Positions 23,077 through 33,197 of a stretch of 64,000 bases of DNA are shown in pieces. Source of the stretch: Anaerolineae bacterium. Its GTDB lineage: Bacteria; Chloroflexota; Anaerolineae; Promineifilales; Promineifilaceae. Location of the stretch: assembly GCA_030425205.1 (NCBI GenBank), contig JAUIAP010000036.1, positions 1-64,000 on the forward strand, read 5' to 3'. The notes below the pieces were generated by a model. It saw nothing but the letters and a program-made list of their open reading frames with translations, did not search any database and had not been told where the DNA came from. A program made the translations under genes and the position numbers. Numbering within the stretch: position 1 is the stretch's first letter; each line of letters opens with the position of its first letter.

Positions 23077-24861
23077 TTATTCGATTGTCCGCAACGTCAC
23101 AATGCCCCCAACACGCTTCAACTCAATTTGCGCCCCGTGCGTAATTTCCCGCACAATTTCCAAATCAAACCCATACGCATACGGAATCCCCTCTAGCGAA
23201 CAGGCTGGGGCGGACTGCTGATCGATCTCTGTGTTGACAATTGCAAGTGGCGCGTTGCCTTGATAGAAGAGTTCCAGCAGGACATAGGGCGCGACAGACG
23301 AGCCGCTGCCTTTCGGGAAGATGGCGATCTTGCCCGCCACGCTCTCTCCATCACGAGGATGCCCCGCCTCTTCAATCTCACCCGTTGTTCGATTGACATA
23401 ACCTAATAACGTAATCGGCACCTCAGTAACAAATGCCTCCCCCGTTACAACAAAATCACCTTGCGAGGGCAGCCCACGACCTTCAAAAGCGTTGCGTTCT
23501 GAGTCTTGACGTTTTTGATCTACTGCATTGATCTTAGAAAAACGCTTGGCTGACTGTTGACGCCCAATGGCTGATTCTTCACTGCTCGCATTCTGCTCCG
23601 CTGCCTCAATCTTGCGCTCCCCCGTTGCCACCGCGATGCAGGTTGCCAACGGCACAACAGCTGTGGGAATTCCATTTAAGCCAGACTTGATGTAGTGTTC
23701 TGCCTTCATCGAATTGGTGAGAATGTTTTTGACCCAGCGACGGTCATAGGGAACAACTTCAGGACAGGTGTTAGCGAGAAGCAGTGCCCCCGCATCGTTA
23801 ATCACCTTTGCCACGCCGACGCTTTCTGCGATCTCCTTGTTTTGGCTGGATGTAAAGACCCACAGCATCGGTGTGTCGAGATGCTCAAGGGTGGGCAAAA
23901 CGGTTTTGTCCTTGAGCAGCTTGGCAATGGCGCGCAGTTCGCCCATAGAGGCTTGTGGACAGCCTAAAACGATGAGGTCGGGTTGGGCGGTGGGGGCGAG
24001 ATCGGCGTAGCGTTGGTCTAGCGTGGCTTGCGTGAAGTGCAGGGTGTCTTGGATGGAAGAACCCTCATTTTCCCCAGAGGCGGGCACGCGATCATCACCG
24101 ATGTAGAGTTGTGGCACGCCATAGTTTGCGGCGGCGGCCGTGAGAGCCTTGCGCTGTTCGTGGGAGAGTTCGGCCGAAAGTCCCCTGATTTGCGGAATTG
24201 GGCCGAGCGGTGTGTGCCAACTTGATTTGCGTTGGGTGCCAATCCAGTCGCCGAGAATGGAGAAATCGGTGGGATCGTCTAATTCGGCCGAAACCTCTAC
24301 GAGTAAGTTCGGCCGATTTGCCCCTTCCACCAGCAAGCCATATTTTGGCGTGTAACCGGTTAGTGCACAGGCCAATGCGGATAGCCCCGATTCCCGATTG
24401 GTCAGCATATCGCAGTAAGAATTGCCAAAGCAGATGGCGTTTGACTCTGCCCACGCCGCGACCCCTTCCGTCACCACCCCGTCCCATTCGTAAGGGATGC
24501 AGGATTGAGTCGGCCGAATGCCGAGCTTGGTGTAGCTGGCGACGATCTCATTGTTGTGTTCGAGAAAGTCGGGGGCGGTGATGTGCATGAGATCGAACTG
24601 TTCGGGATCGCAGCCAGCGGAATTGAGGGTTGTTGGGATGGCAACTTCGGCCGATTGATCCTTCCCCAACCGGGCCAAAAACTGCCGCAAGCCTAGCCCC
24701 CCCGTCAAGGGAGATACTCCCGAAATGTGTGCCGATTGAACTGGAATCAGCTCATCTGCCCCTGCCGCCGCCGCCATATCTAACACGAGACGCATAGCCA
24801 TCTGTTTGGCACGTCCTCGCTCACCATCGAGCATCGCTTGTTGTTCTTCGTTTAGTTGCAT
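23077..24861 (-). CDS. Aconitase X with fused swivelling domain
   Basis: The 594-residue protein begins with the AcnX catalytic domain (DUF521; MQLNEEQQAMLDGERG, later SAHISGVSPLTGG) and ends with the small swivelling domain (DUF126; roughly residues 455-590). Bacterial AcnX enzymes are Fe-S dehydratases, several acting on cis-3-hydroxy-L-proline; an archaeal form dehydrates phosphomevalonate. Which applies here is open. The two domains are joined by a hydrophilic linker (about residues 416-450) encoded by degenerate repeat-like DNA (about 23510-23610). ATG 24861 was chosen over the upstream ATG at 24888 because MQLNEEQQ is the family start. The kynureninase gene runs divergently from 24993. 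Confidence 0.85.
   Translation of the reverse strand: MQLNEEQQAMLDGERGRAKQMAMRLVLDMAAAAGADELIPVQSAHISGVSPLTGGLGLRQFLARLGKDQSAEVAIPTTLNSAGCDPEQFDLMHITAPDFLEHNNEIVASYTKLGIRPTQSCIPYEWDGVVTEGVAAWAESNAICFGNSYCDMLTNRESGLSALACALTGYTPKYGLLVEGANRPNLLVEVSAELDDPTDFSILGDWIGTQRKSSWHTPLGPIPQIRGLSAELSHEQRKALTAAAANYGVPQLYIGDDRVPASGENEGSSIQDTLHFTQATLDQRYADLAPTAQPDLIVLGCPQASMGELRAIAKLLKDKTVLPTLEHLDTPMLWVFTSSQNKEIAESVGVAKVINDAGALLLANTCPEVVPYDRRWVKNILTNSMKAEHYIKSGLNGIPTAVVPLATCIAVATGERKIEAAEQNASSEESAIGRQQSAKRFSKINAVDQKRQDSERNAFEGRGLPSQGDFVVTGEAFVTEVPITLLGYVNRTTGEIEEAGHPRDGESVAGKIAIFPKGSGSSVAPYVLLELFYQGNAPLAIVNTEIDQQSAPACSLEGIPYAYGFDLEIVREITHGAQIELKRVGGIVTLRTIE
24171..24654. repeat. Cluster of five TCGGCCGA palindromes
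   Basis: TCGGCCGA occurs at 24171, 24284, 24309, 24510 and 24647, all within the aconitase X gene and in more than one codon frame. This is the densest part of a window-wide family of about 75-80 copies. The longest perfect palindromes are 18 bp at 59952-59969 and 14 bp at 63276-63289. Confidence 0.9.
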
Positions 24862-24992
24862 AGTTGGAAATGTACCACAATTATGCACAGCATCGGCGCA
24901 AGAAATCAGTTATCATTTAATGAAAAGATTGCCAGCGACCAGCATGATTACACCCGATGTTGTGACCATGCGCCTCGCAAGCCAAGAAACCT

Positions 24993-26258
24993 ATGCAAAC
25001 CGATCTATCCTACGCCCAAGAACTTGACGCACAAGACCCTCTCGCCTCCTTTCGAGATCGCTTTATCATCCCCGATCCCAATCTGATCTATCTCGACGGA
25101 AACTCGCTCGGCCGAATGCCTAAAGCGACAAAAACGCTGCTTGACGACATTCAACATACGTGGTCTGAGCGACTGATTCGCAGTTGGGGCGAAAAATATA
25201 TCCATGTCGCACAGAATATCGGTGCCAAAATCGCGCAAATTGTTGGCGCACAGGCGGATGAGGTCGTTATTGCCGAATCGACCAGTGTCAATTTATTTAA
25301 GCTGGCGGTCGCTGCCATACGGTATGCTGGCTCGTCACGTACAAAAATAATCACCGACGACCTCAACTTTCCCTCCGATATTTATATCTTAGATGGCGTT
25401 TGCAAATTGTTGGGAGAGCAGTATGAAATTGTGGTGATAAAATCGGCCGATGGTATCCACGCGCCTGCTCAGCAAATCATTGAGGCAATCGACGAAGACA
25501 CCGCGCTCGTCACCATCTCACACACCGTTTTTAAGAGTGCATACACCTATGATATGGCTGCAATCAATGCGGCGGCCGACAAGGCGGGCGCACTCGTCCT
25601 CTGGGATTTGAGCCACGCGGCGGGCTCCGTTCCAGTTATGCTCAACGAGACGAATGCCGATCTCGCTATCGGCTGCACCTATAAATATCTCAATGGCGGG
25701 ATTGGCTCCAACGCATTTCTCTATGTGCGACGTGATTTGCAGGCGAAGTTGGAAAATCCAATTCAAGGCTGGTTTGGTCAGCAGCAGATGTTCGATTTTG
25801 ACTATACCTACACACCAAAGTCAAACATTGACCGCTTTCTGACGGGGACGCCAAATGTCCTGTCGATTGCACCGATTGAGATCGGCGTGAACTTGCTGAT
25901 CGAAGCGGGAATGGAGCGGATTCGGCAAAAATCTGTGGCCCAGACCGAATATCTGATCGCACTGTACGATGCGTTGCTGGCACCTTTGGGCTACCAGCTC
26001 AACTCGCCACGGGAGACGGCGCGGCGCGGCTCACACGTCTCGCTCGGTCATCCAGAAGGGTGGCGCATCACACAATGTCTGATCGAGCAGATGAACATCA
26101 TCCCCGATTTTCGCGCGCCAGATAACATTCGGATCGGCATCACGCCGCTCTACACGTCGTTTGTGGAGATTCATGCAACGGCGTTGAAGTTGCAGCAAAT
26201 TGTTGAAGAGCGATTGTATGAGACGTTTTCGGCCGAAATCGATCCCGTCATTACCTAA
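24993..26258 (+). CDS. kynU: Kynureninase-like PLP enzyme
   Basis: The 421-residue class V aminotransferase-fold protein matches kynureninase, which cleaves kynurenine to anthranilate and alanine. IYLDGNSLGRMP near residue 31 is typical of the family, WDLSHAAGSVP near 205 holds the cofactor Asp/His region, and CTYKYLNGG near 231 holds the PLP-binding Lys. No other tryptophan-degradation gene is nearby; the nicotinate phosphoribosyltransferase is 33 kb away. Its start lies 131 bp from the divergent aconitase X start, so the pair may share a regulatory region. Confidence 0.88.
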   Translation: MQTDLSYAQELDAQDPLASFRDRFIIPDPNLIYLDGNSLGRMPKATKTLLDDIQHTWSERLIRSWGEKYIHVAQNIGAKIAQIVGAQADEVVIAESTSVNLFKLAVAAIRYAGSSRTKIITDDLNFPSDIYILDGVCKLLGEQYEIVVIKSADGIHAPAQQIIEAIDEDTALVTISHTVFKSAYTYDMAAINAAADKAGALVLWDLSHAAGSVPVMLNETNADLAIGCTYKYLNGGIGSNAFLYVRRDLQAKLENPIQGWFGQQQMFDFDYTYTPKSNIDRFLTGTPNVLSIAPIEIGVNLLIEAGMERIRQKSVAQTEYLIALYDALLAPLGYQLNSPRETARRGSHVSLGHPEGWRITQCLIEQMNIIPDFRAPDNIRIGITPLYTSFVEIHATALKLQQIVEERLYETFSAEIDPVIT

Positions 26259-26300
26259 GACCAAAAATCGCGCCGTTGCGCGTCTACTGCATCGTTTAGC

Positions 26301-28676
26301 CTACCGCTCCACAATCGGCAGAAAGGTCTTTTCCCGCATCAACAACTGATTTAACACCAGTACGCCCACCGTGCGCGTACTGGTATTGTTGTGTCCATCG
26401 GTCAGCGTCAAACTGTTTTCGACAAACTCAGTAACGCTATTTACCCAGTTAACGCGCACCCCAAACCCCAGCGTCACCGTCTCGTGCGGTGCCAGACTGC
26501 CCGACCAACGCACGACCCCGTTGCTGTGCGTCACCGTCCCCTTTGACGCATACTGAGAGCCGTTGAGGAAGATAAACGGGGCTGGTAATTGATTCACCAC
26601 ATTGACATTATTATTGGTACTGCCAGCGGGGTTGCTGAACTGAATGGTGAAGTTGATGCGTTCGTTGATCGCGGCCGTCTGTCGATCAGCTGCGAGGGAA
26701 AGCGTGGGGGCCTCGATGGGCGGTAGCGTGCCGACCAGTTGCGTCGCCGTGCGGATGTTACCGCCATAATCGCGACCCACAACCGTAAACTCTACGCCGT
26801 GCTGATAGGGGTCGGTAAAGTTGGCAGTCGTGGCGATTGTGTTGACGAGCCAATCGCGAGATGTGCCGCCATCGACAGCGATACGAATCGTATAATCCTT
26901 GATGCCGCTCCCCATCCCATCGTTCCCCCACCAGTTAACCGCAATCGCGCTGCCCTGTTCGGTTCCTTCTATGCCGACTGTTGGGGCTTGCAGATCGCGT
27001 TCAACAAGTACATAGGGACGTCCGCCTAGCGGCCAGAAACCATCGTTTGGATTGGGATAGTTGCGGTTTGTTGCAGCCGGCAGCGTTAAGTAGTAGTTGC
27101 CGTTGGTGGCGGGTGAGATAAAGCGTTCCGCTCCGTCGGGTGTCATCAGGAGCGCGCCCGTGTCGATGGCTGGAATAACGGCCGATTTTGCCGAACCCGT
27201 GCATGACCAGACGGCCATGATACGTTGGTTGGTATTCGGCCGATAAAATGCAATCCACTCCTGATCATTATTTGGCGAACCGTGTGTACAAACCTTGAAG
27301 CGAGCCAATGGGGTCACATCTTGCAGATATTGCGCCAACAGCTTGAACGCTGCAAATGCCTCGCGTGGTGTTTCTGCTGCGGAATGCTGATTAAAACAAA
27401 CTGACTCGGGACTATTGCGGTACAGCCCAAACGCATCCCCCGAACACGGCTTACTCGGATCGCTGACCAACATCCCATCAGAGCGACACAATTCACCGTT
27501 ATGCGGCGGAAAATTTGTGCCTTGAGGCTGATTCCCACAGCCATCGTAGAGTTGGAAGTGGAATAACGCATTGGCACCCGCATAGGCTGCATAGAAGCCC
27601 GACATGACGGTGTAATCGGCCGATTCTGCCATCGTTGCACGATAGGGGCTATAGGCATCCCACACAGGGCCCGGATAATCATCCCAAACGGGGACACCCA
27701 TCTCATTGAGCCAAATTTCTTTGTCGATGTTAAAGCTATCCATCGCCACCCGTGCCCGATAGACGTGATACCAACTTTGCCATGGATAGTAGTAGCTGTG
27801 GGTCGCCATCACATCATGGAAATAGCCATGCTGTTGTGCTTGCGGATCGTTGCTCAAAATACCCAAAACATCCGCATAGTAGTTGAGATCGTCAAAGTTG
27901 TTTGCCATCGATCCAAAGAGCACCGTCGCCTGTGGATCGGCGAGCTTGACGGCAAAGTAGCCCACTTTGAGCAACCGCGCATAATCCGCTTTGCTGCCGT
28001 CAAAGAAGTCTGGTAGATCGGGTTCATTCCAAAGCTCCCAATGTTGAATCCCGCGCGTATTGGTCCAGCCTTGCTGTTGCGACAAAACGCCATATGGCTT
28101 GTAGCGGGCAACGGTCGTATTGATCCAGCGCGCCCACTTATTGTTGGGGTTGATTGTCTTGCCCGCGCCCGGAATGTCGCTCCCATCGCTGAAAATCGGT
28201 TCATAAAGCGTGTTGGCAACCGCATTCCCATTGTCAAAATAAAATCCCGGAATGCCCATCAAGACGGCGTTGATAATCAGGCCGCGCTCGGTATCCGCAA
28301 TGACGACAGGATCGTGAGCGGAAAAGTCATACTGATCGGCGTTTTTCTCAATCGTGTGCCAATAGAGCGGCCAGCGGTTCCACTTGGCGCCAGTGGCAAG
28401 GCCATTGTTATAGCGTTCGTTGTCGGCGGGTTCTTCGGCCGAACTGATAAAATTTACCCCGTAGTTAATCGGTCGTGGCGATAGATCCAACATCCCAGCA
28501 CCCCGTTCTGCCAAAATTACATCCCCAACAGCTGGGTCAAATGATTCGGGAATGACGAGGATTTCGGCCGATTGTTGTGTCACCTGCTCATCAGCGATGA
28601 GACTTCCCGTTAATAAAAGCGTGAAAATAGCGCAAAGGATCCAAATAGTCTTTGTTTTTCGCATCTGATCCACCAT
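26301..28676 (-). CDS. Secreted glycoside-hydrolase-like protein with C-terminal DUF11-type repeat domain
   Basis: The 791-residue protein has a signal peptide (MRKTKTIWILCAIF..., about residues 5-28). A TIM-barrel region follows from about 70 to 480 with WELWNEPD near residue 213, the acid/base Asn-Glu pair of clan GH-A enzymes such as GH39. Then come beta-sandwich segments (about 590-650) and a DUF11/CARDB-like domain (about 655-775; INFTIQFSNPAGSTNN). It probably acts on extracellular polysaccharide. A second, shorter WNEP protein is at 61907. The substrate is unknown. The two starts MVDQ (28676) and MRKT (28664) are both possible. Confidence 0.7.
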   Translation of the reverse strand: MVDQMRKTKTIWILCAIFTLLLTGSLIADEQVTQQSAEILVIPESFDPAVGDVILAERGAGMLDLSPRPINYGVNFISSAEEPADNERYNNGLATGAKWNRWPLYWHTIEKNADQYDFSAHDPVVIADTERGLIINAVLMGIPGFYFDNGNAVANTLYEPIFSDGSDIPGAGKTINPNNKWARWINTTVARYKPYGVLSQQQGWTNTRGIQHWELWNEPDLPDFFDGSKADYARLLKVGYFAVKLADPQATVLFGSMANNFDDLNYYADVLGILSNDPQAQQHGYFHDVMATHSYYYPWQSWYHVYRARVAMDSFNIDKEIWLNEMGVPVWDDYPGPVWDAYSPYRATMAESADYTVMSGFYAAYAGANALFHFQLYDGCGNQPQGTNFPPHNGELCRSDGMLVSDPSKPCSGDAFGLYRNSPESVCFNQHSAAETPREAFAAFKLLAQYLQDVTPLARFKVCTHGSPNNDQEWIAFYRPNTNQRIMAVWSCTGSAKSAVIPAIDTGALLMTPDGAERFISPATNGNYYLTLPAATNRNYPNPNDGFWPLGGRPYVLVERDLQAPTVGIEGTEQGSAIAVNWWGNDGMGSGIKDYTIRIAVDGGTSRDWLVNTIATTANFTDPYQHGVEFTVVGRDYGGNIRTATQLVGTLPPIEAPTLSLAADRQTAAINERINFTIQFSNPAGSTNNNVNVVNQLPAPFIFLNGSQYASKGTVTHSNGVVRWSGSLAPHETVTLGFGVRVNWVNSVTEFVENSLTLTDGHNNTSTRTVGVLVLNQLLMREKTFLPIVER

Positions 28677-28918
28677 TTTGTGTATCCGTCTTTACTGAAG
28701 TTAGAGTTTAGCAACTTGATAATGTAACGTGTGAAAAACAGGTCACACCGTTTAGAATGCGTAGTATGATCGTTCCGTACGCGTGACCCCTCTCAACCAA
28801 TTTAACGCATCCCGCAGTAACGAAAAAAATGCGTGAACATCTGTCAGCAACTATAAGGAAACAAGCATGCCTTGTGTTTCCCCATGTTATACTGACGGCA
28901 TAGGAAAAAGTGTAACTG

Positions 28919-31051
28919 ATGGGCCGAATCGCATCCAACACAATGCAAAAACAACAAGAACATTTGCAACTGCTCTATGTGGTCAATGACATGTTGCGAC
29001 AAGCAGAAGCAGATGGTCTGAATATTTCAGTAATCTTGCCACGAGTACTGCGTGTTGCCGCTGTCGAACTTAACGCGAGTAGTGGCAGCATTATCATTGC
29101 CGATACTGAGAGCGGCGTCGAGTATAGTTGGAATGTCGATGGTGATGATAGCTACCAAACGCACTACCTGCCGTTTATCGGCCAGGTCATGGAATATGGC
29201 ATCGCAGGACAGGCGGTGCGCTCCCACCAAACGATCTGCATTCAAAATACACTGACCGACCCACGCTGGTGGCGCCGACCTGATCATGCCACCGCAATGG
29301 AGCCATGGTCGGCGATCTGTACGCCACTTATTGCACGCAATCGCCCCATTGGGGCGATTACAATTACAAAACAGGGTGTCGGCCAATTCGATTTTAGTGA
29401 TGTCAATTTGTTAGAGGCAATCGCCCGTCAAGCCGCCAGCAACATCGAAAACGCGCGCCTGCATACAACAACCCAACGCCAACTACGTGAGGCTGAACTA
29501 TTTAATGCCGCGAGCAAGGCGATCAACTCCTCACTTGATGTCAACGAAATCATGCAGTCGATGTTGCGCCAAATGAACGAACTGCTCAATGCAGAGGCGA
29601 TTTCTGTGGCACTTGTTGAGGGGGATGAACTCGTCTACCGCTTGGCGGAAGGGGCGGGCAAGGATGAAATAGTCGGCCTGCGTCTGCCGCGCAACCATGG
29701 GATTACGGGCTGGGTGATGGAAAATGCCCAACCTGTTATTGTCAATGACCCGCGCAAAGATGCCCGTTTTACGACCATTGGCGATCAACGGTCGGGGTTG
29801 CGAACGGACGCCATAATCTGCGCACCGCTAGAGGCAAATGAGCGCGTGCTCGGCACAATTCAGGCGATCAATCCACCCAATGGCATGTTCTTAAATGACG
29901 ATTTACGTGTATTGAATCGTTTGGCGAGTCTGGCAAGTAGCGCAATTGACAAGTCGGAACAGTACCACCGCACGCAAGCGGCCGAAGCGCGTTATACCAA
30001 TCTGTTTGAGGATAGCATCGACGCGATCATCATCACTGACCACGACGGCATTATTCGAGAGGTCAATCGGCGTGTACGCTCTTTCCTAAAATATAAGCGG
30101 CGTGATTTAGTCGGTGTATCTATCGACAAGCTCCATCGTGGCAATATTTTGGCGGAAGGACGTGATGTGCTAGGGGAGAGCGTCGGTAAAGTGCATGTGA
30201 TGCAACGTCGAGCCGTCACACAGGACGAGCAGCTCATTCCAGTCGAGGTTCACGTCAAGCGCACAGGTGATGGGAAGTATGACGAATTGCAATGGATCTA
30301 TCACGACATCTCAAAGCAGGTCGAATTAGAGCAGATGCGTGATGATTTAACCGCGATGCTGTTCCACGACATGCAAAATCCGTTGAGCAACGTCATTTCA
30401 AGTCTCGAATTGCTCGATGATGATCTGTTGCCAAAAGATATTGACCCAATCGCCTCGATGATGGTGACGGTTGCCTATCGCAGCAGTCAACGGTTACGCC
30501 ATCTGATTCGTTCATTGCTGGACATCAATCAGCTCGAAGCGGGACATCCCATCCATGAGCAACGTTGTGTCACAACAGATGAGATCTTTGAGTTTGTTGC
30601 CTTGATGATGGAAATGCCGATGCAGACAAAGGGCATGACGCTTGCGCTCGAAATCGCTGACGGGTTGCCACTGCTGCACGTCAATAAGGATATGATCGAG
30701 CGGATTATTATCAACCTGATTGATAACGCGGTGAAATTTAGCAAACGGGGCGACACGATTACGCTTACTGCTAAGTTAGATAATGCCCAAAAATACGTCG
30801 AAATCTCGCTCGCAGACGAGGGGCCGGGGATTCCCGCGAAGTATCGTCGCTCGATCTTCGAAAAATTCTATCGCACCCCCAATAATACATCTAAGGGGAT
30901 TGGGTTGGGGTTGGCCTTTTGTCGCTTAGCTGTCGAAGCACATGGCGGGGGCATTTGGGTCACGGAGTCTCCCAGTGGTGGTGCGCAATTCAACTTCTCA
31001 ATTCCGGCCGATCGCTGTTCAGAAAAACAAATAGAGTCCGAAAATGGGTAA
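28919..31051 (+). CDS. GAF-GAF-PAS sensor histidine kinase
   Basis: The 710-residue protein has no clear membrane segment. Two GAF domains (about residues 20-180 and 200-350) precede a PAS domain (about 360-465; IIITDHDGIIREVNR). A HisKA domain with phospho-acceptor His near residue 482 (LFHDMQNPLSNV) and a HATPase_c domain (NLIDNAVKFSKRG, DEGPGIP, GIGLGLAFCRLA) follow. It would sense a soluble ligand or redox signal. No response regulator is adjacent, so it is an orphan kinase here. Confidence 0.92.
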   Translation: MGRIASNTMQKQQEHLQLLYVVNDMLRQAEADGLNISVILPRVLRVAAVELNASSGSIIIADTESGVEYSWNVDGDDSYQTHYLPFIGQVMEYGIAGQAVRSHQTICIQNTLTDPRWWRRPDHATAMEPWSAICTPLIARNRPIGAITITKQGVGQFDFSDVNLLEAIARQAASNIENARLHTTTQRQLREAELFNAASKAINSSLDVNEIMQSMLRQMNELLNAEAISVALVEGDELVYRLAEGAGKDEIVGLRLPRNHGITGWVMENAQPVIVNDPRKDARFTTIGDQRSGLRTDAIICAPLEANERVLGTIQAINPPNGMFLNDDLRVLNRLASLASSAIDKSEQYHRTQAAEARYTNLFEDSIDAIIITDHDGIIREVNRRVRSFLKYKRRDLVGVSIDKLHRGNILAEGRDVLGESVGKVHVMQRRAVTQDEQLIPVEVHVKRTGDGKYDELQWIYHDISKQVELEQMRDDLTAMLFHDMQNPLSNVISSLELLDDDLLPKDIDPIASMMVTVAYRSSQRLRHLIRSLLDINQLEAGHPIHEQRCVTTDEIFEFVALMMEMPMQTKGMTLALEIADGLPLLHVNKDMIERIIINLIDNAVKFSKRGDTITLTAKLDNAQKYVEISLADEGPGIPAKYRRSIFEKFYRTPNNTSKGIGLGLAFCRLAVEAHGGGIWVTESPSGGAQFNFSIPADRCSEKQIESENG

Positions 31052-31155
31052 TGCACCATTGCAAGACGTGACAGATCGATTTCCAAATTGACCCTACATA
31101 GATCTTGAATGTTTGACTGAAATGCAAAATCCCTGTCATTTTGACATAAGTGTTA

Positions 31156-31164
31156 TGTTATAAT
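31156..31164 (+). promoter_or_regulatory. Extended -10 promoter giving a leaderless transcript
   Basis: TG (31156-31157), one base, then a perfect TATAAT (31159-31164) forms an extended -10 element. A TTGACA at 31141 is too close (12 bp) to be a normal -35. The ATG of the next gene is at 31171, where transcription itself should start. Confidence 0.55.
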
Positions 31165-31170
31165 GACGCA

Positions 31171-31905
31171 ATGCTTCCCCTCATTTTAAGCCTTGTCAGC
31201 ACGCTTCTCATCGCTTTTCTAGCCGCCTACTTTGGGTTTCGTCGTGCGAACTCCCTTTGGAAATTGACCCGATATGCAATTGTCACAACGATGGCAGGGT
31301 TCATCCTGTTGATAATCGGCGTTGCATTTCTGTTGAACAGTCGCGCCGAAAGCGAGCTAGCAACGTTGCCACTATTATTGACAATAGAGGACGCGCTGCG
31401 TGCGGAAAAGGCGGGGGAATCAATGGTGCTGCAAGGGCGACTGAGCGCTGCCAATGAGACAGTGGGTGACACAGGCTACGTCGCCTATGTGCGTTCAGGG
31501 GAGGATGGCAGCGCAGAGTTTCAACTGCCTGAGCTGTTGTTGGAGTTACGAGGGGGAGAGGTCGAAATTGAGCAGGCAATTTATGAGCAGTATAGCTGGA
31601 ATGAGGACACAACCGGCACAGCCGAAACAACGCGCTATCTTTTGCCAAATGACGAGGTGATTGTGTATGGACGCGGCTATTTAGGGGAATCTGTGCGTGA
31701 TGGCGTTGGTCAGGAGCGACTCTTTTTGAGTGCGCCGTTTGTATTTCAAGGCAATGCGGGAGAGTTCGTGAGTGAACTTATTCCAACGTTGCGCAGACAA
31801 GCCAACATTGCGCAAGTTGCCAGCATTTTTAGTTTGATCGCCGCCACAGTTGTCCTGCTATCACCGCTACCGAAAGGGTTGCGTCTGCTTAAGGAGCGCA
31901 AATGA
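31171..31905 (+). CDS. Membrane protein of unknown function, TM-TM-soluble-TM layout
   Basis: Starting at ATG 31171 the product has 244 residues. Two N-terminal transmembrane helices (about 2-22 and 34-56) are followed by a soluble beta-rich domain (about 65-205) and a third helix (about 212-232). The layout resembles GIDE/MUL1-like membrane proteins, but no motif confirms this. It overlaps the next gene by ATGA, and four genes to 34002 form one apparent operon. The upstream GTG 31150 lies across the -10 box and was rejected. Confidence 0.65.
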   Translation: MLPLILSLVSTLLIAFLAAYFGFRRANSLWKLTRYAIVTTMAGFILLIIGVAFLLNSRAESELATLPLLLTIEDALRAEKAGESMVLQGRLSAANETVGDTGYVAYVRSGEDGSAEFQLPELLLELRGGEVEIEQAIYEQYSWNEDTTGTAETTRYLLPNDEVIVYGRGYLGESVRDGVGQERLFLSAPFVFQGNAGEFVSELIPTLRRQANIAQVASIFSLIAATVVLLSPLPKGLRLLKERK

Positions 31906-32570
31906 GCCGCCGTCTAAAAATTGACCGTTCCGACACCGATTACAACACTGTCCAGTGGCAGAACGATCATGTCTCTGTGGCGCGACAGTCACGGACCCAT
32001 GTGCGGATTAGTCGTCATAAGCATCGACTAGGCGAACCGTTTTGGAGTATTTCGCTTGATGTAACGAGTGGGTATCGCATGTTGCAGGTTGCAGAAGGCA
32101 ATCGGTTGGCCTGTGTAGATAACACCCATTTATTGGCGATCACGTGCGGCGAATATGGCGGGGGCGGGTCACTCCACAACTATCATTTGCACTACATCCA
32201 TGAAGAGGGTCGGATATTATGGTCGCGGCCATGGCAGACGATCCAACGCTTTACAATGATCAATGGGAAGCTGTTGGTGATTCGCTATGCGAGTCCGCCA
32301 AACTATTGGATTGCGGACGCGCCGCTAGAGGCACATCTTTTGGAGCCGACAACGGGTGAGTCGGTTGGAAATCGGCCGATTCACATCCCCGAAAAGCTAA
32401 AATCACACTATCAAAGTTGGCAGGTGACCGACTTAAAGACCTATTTGGTGTGGCGTGATGGAAAGCTGCTGGTGACGGTGCGACCCTATTTTCGGCCGAA
32501 TTACACCCCTGCCCATGCATTGAGCAATCGCGGTTCCTTCACCAATACCTTGACGTTTGAAAACAGTTAA
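31902..32570 (+). CDS. Unrecognised soluble protein in operon with membrane genes
   Basis: The 222-residue protein has no signal peptide or transmembrane helix and is rich in aromatic, Arg and His residues. Alternating hydrophobic patches (FWSISLDV, HLLAITCGEY, ILWSRPW, LVWRDGKLLVTV) suggest an all-beta, propeller-like fold. No family is recognised. Its ATG overlaps the stop of the preceding membrane gene, so they are probably co-translated. Confidence 0.6.
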   Translation: MSRRLKIDRSDTDYNTVQWQNDHVSVARQSRTHVRISRHKHRLGEPFWSISLDVTSGYRMLQVAEGNRLACVDNTHLLAITCGEYGGGGSLHNYHLHYIHEEGRILWSRPWQTIQRFTMINGKLLVIRYASPPNYWIADAPLEAHLLEPTTGESVGNRPIHIPEKLKSHYQSWQVTDLKTYLVWRDGKLLVTVRPYFRPNYTPAHALSNRGSFTNTLTFENS

Positions 32571-32618
32571 CCTGATTTCCCGCCAAACTGTCCCATTCTT
32601 CGCTAAACTCCCTTCTAT

Positions 32619-33197
32619 ATGTCCAATTACAACCCTCAATTTAACCGAGAAGCCCAAACCATCTTTTGGCTACAATGGGTTTTCTTTTCCATACTTGGTT
32701 GGTCGCTGGGACTAATCCTGACCACAAATATCGCTGAAGGCACACGCGCACGCACCATTTTTGGCATCATGGCGGCCATGATGGGGATTGGCCAAGCATT
32801 TGTCATTCGGCGTTATCTGCGTCTGCCCGCGTTCGTTTGGATCATCGCCACAACCGTGGGTTTTATCGTCGGACAGTTTTTTAGTCAGGTGTTGATGACG
32901 GAACTATTGGCGCGTAATGTGTCGGTTGGATCGGTGGGCGGCGGGGTCGTCGTTGGGGGATTGATTGGTATCATTGTAGGGTTGAGTTTAGGCGTGCTGC
33001 AAGCATTTCTAATTCGGCCGATTGCGCTAGACTGGTATCTATGGCTGATTGTTAGCACAATTGGCTGGGGGTTGGGATTTCAGTTAGCGACATTATTTTT
33101 TGATACAAGACCGATGTTGACCTCGCTATTTACAGTGATGGTTGCATCCGTCATTACGGGATTGGCTGTGACACAGTTTTTGAGTGACCCAGCCTAA
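32619..33197 (+). CDS. Polytopic membrane protein of unknown function
   Basis: The 192-residue product has five or six hydrophobic segments (about residues 18-38, 43-62, 69-88, 103-128, 133-153 and 160-182) with glycine-rich helices such as GGVVVGGLIGIIVGLSLG. No family is recognised. It follows the preceding gene by 48 bp and overlaps the possible GTG start of the next gene by 14 bp, pointing to a shared transcript. Confidence 0.65.
   Translation: MSNYNPQFNREAQTIFWLQWVFFSILGWSLGLILTTNIAEGTRARTIFGIMAAMMGIGQAFVIRRYLRLPAFVWIIATTVGFIVGQFFSQVLMTELLARNVSVGSVGGGVVVGGLIGIIVGLSLGVLQAFLIRPIALDWYLWLIVSTIGWGLGFQLATLFFDTRPMLTSLFTVMVASVITGLAVTQFLSDPA

Noticed and set aside
31141..31146. TTGACA as -35 of the 31171 gene
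   Set aside because: The spacing to TATAAT is only 12 bp. The extended -10 TG element explains the promoter better.
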